Assembly: GCF_037094685.1 (NCBI RefSeq)
Contig: NZ_CP146614.1
Span: forward strand, 5,642,001-5,706,000
Source: Massilia sp. METH4
GTDB lineage: Bacteria; Pseudomonadota; Gammaproteobacteria; Burkholderiales; Burkholderiaceae_D
Direction: 5' to 3'
DNA: 64,000 bases
Part shown: positions 62,674 through 64,000 of the stretch, in pieces
How the letters are laid out: each line of letters starts with the position of its first letter
How positions within the stretch are numbered: position 1 is the first letter of the stretch
Position numbers and translations under genes: made by a program
The notes under the pieces: generated by a model
The model's input: only the letters and a program-made list of their open reading frames with translations
Told to the model about the DNA's origin: nothing
Database searches by the model: none

Positions 62674-64000
62674 TCAGGCGGTGGCCAGCACCGCATCCAC
62701 CTCGGCCGGCACGGCGGGCTTGAGCAGGTGGTGATCGAAGCCTGCGGCGCGCGTGCGCGCGCGGTCTTCCGCCGCGCCCCAGCCGGTGAGCGCGGCCAGC
62801 GGCACGGCGGCAAGGCCCGGCAGCTGGCGCAGGCGCCGCGCGGTCTCGTAGCCATCCATCCCGGGCATGCCGATATCGAGGAACACCACTTCCGGCCGGA
62901 AGGCCTCGGCGAGCGCGAGCGCGCCCGGCCCGTCGGCCGCCACGCGCGTATCGTGCCCTTCCAGTGCCAGCAGGTCGGCCAGCGAATGGGCGGCATCGAC
63001 GTTGTCGTCCGCGATCAACACGCGCAGGCGCCGGCTGGGGGCTGGCGCCGATGCCGCGCGTGCCGGGCCGGACTGCCGCACGGCCGCCGCCAGCGGCAGG
63101 CGGACCGTGAACGTGCTGCCCTGCCCCGGACCGGCGCTCGCGGCCGTCACGCTGCCGCCGTGCAGGTCAAGCAACCGCCGCACCAGCGAAAGACCGATGC
63201 CCAGGCCGCCGTTGGAGCGCTCCACGTGCCGCGCCACCTGCGTGAACATGTCGAACACGGCATCGAGGGACTCGGCGGCGATGCCGATACCGTTGTCCGC
63301 CACGGCGACGACAGCCATGCCCTCCTCCGCCCACGCGGTGACGCGGATCTTGCCGTGCCGCGGCGTGTACTTCGCCGCGTTCGTCAACAGGTTGCCGATC
63401 ACCTGGGCGATGCGGACGGGATCGGCCTCCACCGGCAGCGGACCCTCGGGCAGGTCGACCGCCAGGTCGTGGCCCGCCGCCTCGAGCGCGGGCATGCTCG
63501 CCTCGATGGCCGTGGCCACGATGCCGTTCAGGTCCGCCACTTCCCGATGCAGCACGATCTTCCCGCTCGATACGCGGGCAATGTCGAGCAGGTCGTTGAT
63601 CAGGTGCGTCATGTGACTCAGCTGGCGGTCCATCATGCCGCTCACTTTTGCCACCGCCTCCGGGCTGCCGGCGGAGAGGCGCAGCAGCTCCAGGCCGTTG
63701 CGGATCGGCGCCAGCGGATTGCGCAGTTCGTGGGCCAGCACGGCCAGGAACTCGGACTTGTGCCGGTCCGCCTCGCGCAGCGCATCCACCGACCGCACGC
63801 GCTCGATGTGCGCCCAGCAGCGTTCCACCACGGCTTCGACCAGCGCCAGCTCCTGCGACGTCCAGCGGCGCGGGTGCTCCTGGTGCACGGCCATCATCGC
63901 CACCAGGTGGCCGCCCTTCACCAGCGGGCAGCAGATGATGGCCTTGATGCCGATGCTGTTGAACATGCCGTCGCCATCGCCCGGGGCCAGCTCCCCGTCC
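62674..64000 (-). CDS. Hybrid sensor histidine kinase/response regulator (N-terminus beyond window)
   Basis: The frame is open to the right edge, giving at least 442 residues of the C-terminal part. In order: the end of a GAF domain (GIKAIICCPLVKGGHLVAMMAVHQ), the HisKA box KSEFLAVLAHELRNPLAPIRNGLELL, the ATPase domain (IGNLLTNAAKYTPRHG, VADNGIGI, GGLGIGLSLVRRLLDLHGG), and a receiver (VLIADDNVDAAHSL, VVFLDIGMPGMDGYE, LAALTGWG, HLLKPAVP). The kinase and receiver are intact. Its receiver is closely related to the stand-alone one at 52107. The input domains cannot be seen. Confidence 0.93.
   Translation of the reverse strand, partial: DGELAPGDGDGMFNSIGIKAIICCPLVKGGHLVAMMAVHQEHPRRWTSQELALVEAVVERCWAHIERVRSVDALREADRHKSEFLAVLAHELRNPLAPIRNGLELLRLSAGSPEAVAKVSGMMDRQLSHMTHLINDLLDIARVSSGKIVLHREVADLNGIVATAIEASMPALEAAGHDLAVDLPEGPLPVEADPVRIAQVIGNLLTNAAKYTPRHGKIRVTAWAEEGMAVVAVADNGIGIAAESLDAVFDMFTQVARHVERSNGGLGIGLSLVRRLLDLHGGSVTAASAGPGQGSTFTVRLPLAAAVRQSGPARAASAPAPSRRLRVLIADDNVDAAHSLADLLALEGHDTRVAADGPGALALAEAFRPEVVFLDIGMPGMDGYETARRLRQLPGLAAVPLAALTGWGAAEDRARTRAAGFDHHLLKPAVPAEVDAVLATA

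Overview
The window is GC-rich, densely coded DNA on both strands. It has the gene style of a soil or plant-associated beta-proteobacterium: four TonB-dependent receptors, several two-component systems, glycoside hydrolases, CysB-type sulfur control, and short palindromic repeats between genes. The protein types and the GTGTCNGACAC / GGGGACTGTCCCC intergenic repeats look most like Oxalobacteraceae (Massilia, Duganella or Pseudoduganella). That placement is inference from gene content, not a database result. No rRNA, tRNA, CRISPR array, phage gene or transposase was recognised. The first and last genes are cut by the window edges.

Layout. 1-7.5 kb: the end of a sensor protein, an AraC regulator, a DUF3224 protein, an iron-acquisition pair (Fur box, siderophore receptor, PepSY/flavodoxin-reductase fusion) and a flavin reductase. 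7.6-11.6 kb: a signalling block with a FixL/FixJ-like pair, a lone receiver protein and a NarX/NarL-like pair, interrupted by a tandem palindromic repeat. 11.8-21.6 kb: a DUF1624 membrane protein, a sugar MFS transporter, a GGDEF-EAL protein, a DUF455 ferritin-like protein, a PQQ-type sugar dehydrogenase, a KGG stress protein and small unknown genes. 21.7-35.4 kb: a putative sulfur-scavenging island. It has a CysB-like regulator, a TonB receptor, two DszC/SfnB-like flavin oxidoreductases, a DszA/NtaA-like monooxygenase, a complete oligopeptide-type ABC importer and an aldo/keto reductase. 35.6-58.2 kb: mainly galactoside use. It has a GH2 beta-galactosidase, a GH115 alpha-glucuronidase, galK, galT, a sodium/sugar symporter, a sugar-type TonB receptor and an aldo/keto reductase, with a patatin-like membrane protein, Rnk, a DMT exporter, DUF488 and an SDR between them. 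58.5-64 kb: an M20 amidohydrolase, a Zur-like regulator beside a His-rich zinc-type TonB receptor, and the C-terminal part of a hybrid histidine kinase.

How the genes work together. Three loci of the galactose block carry LacI-type palindromes with a GCGC centre. One lies just downstream of a clear TTGACT-17-TACACT promoter in front of the beta-galactosidase. One lies over the likely promoter of the symporter-galT-galK operon. Two flank the start of the sugar TonB receptor. This suggests one regulon that brings galactosides through the outer membrane, cleaves them, imports galactose and phosphorylates it; no LacI-family repressor gene is in the window. The sulfur island fits uptake of an organosulfur compound through the outer membrane and an ABC importer, followed by flavin-dependent oxidation and C-S cleavage. 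Iron and zinc receptors each have a Fur/Zur-type box.

The most unusual non-coding feature is a family of compound palindromic elements at 9.3-9.6, 26.4-26.6 and 58.3-58.5 kb, with simpler relatives at 11.6, 40.8-41.0 and 57.1 kb. Their shared plan is a GTGTCNGACAC-like palindrome joined to a CACCGGTTTTCC ... GGAAAACCGGTG stem. In two places the element supplies the stop codon of the adjoining gene.
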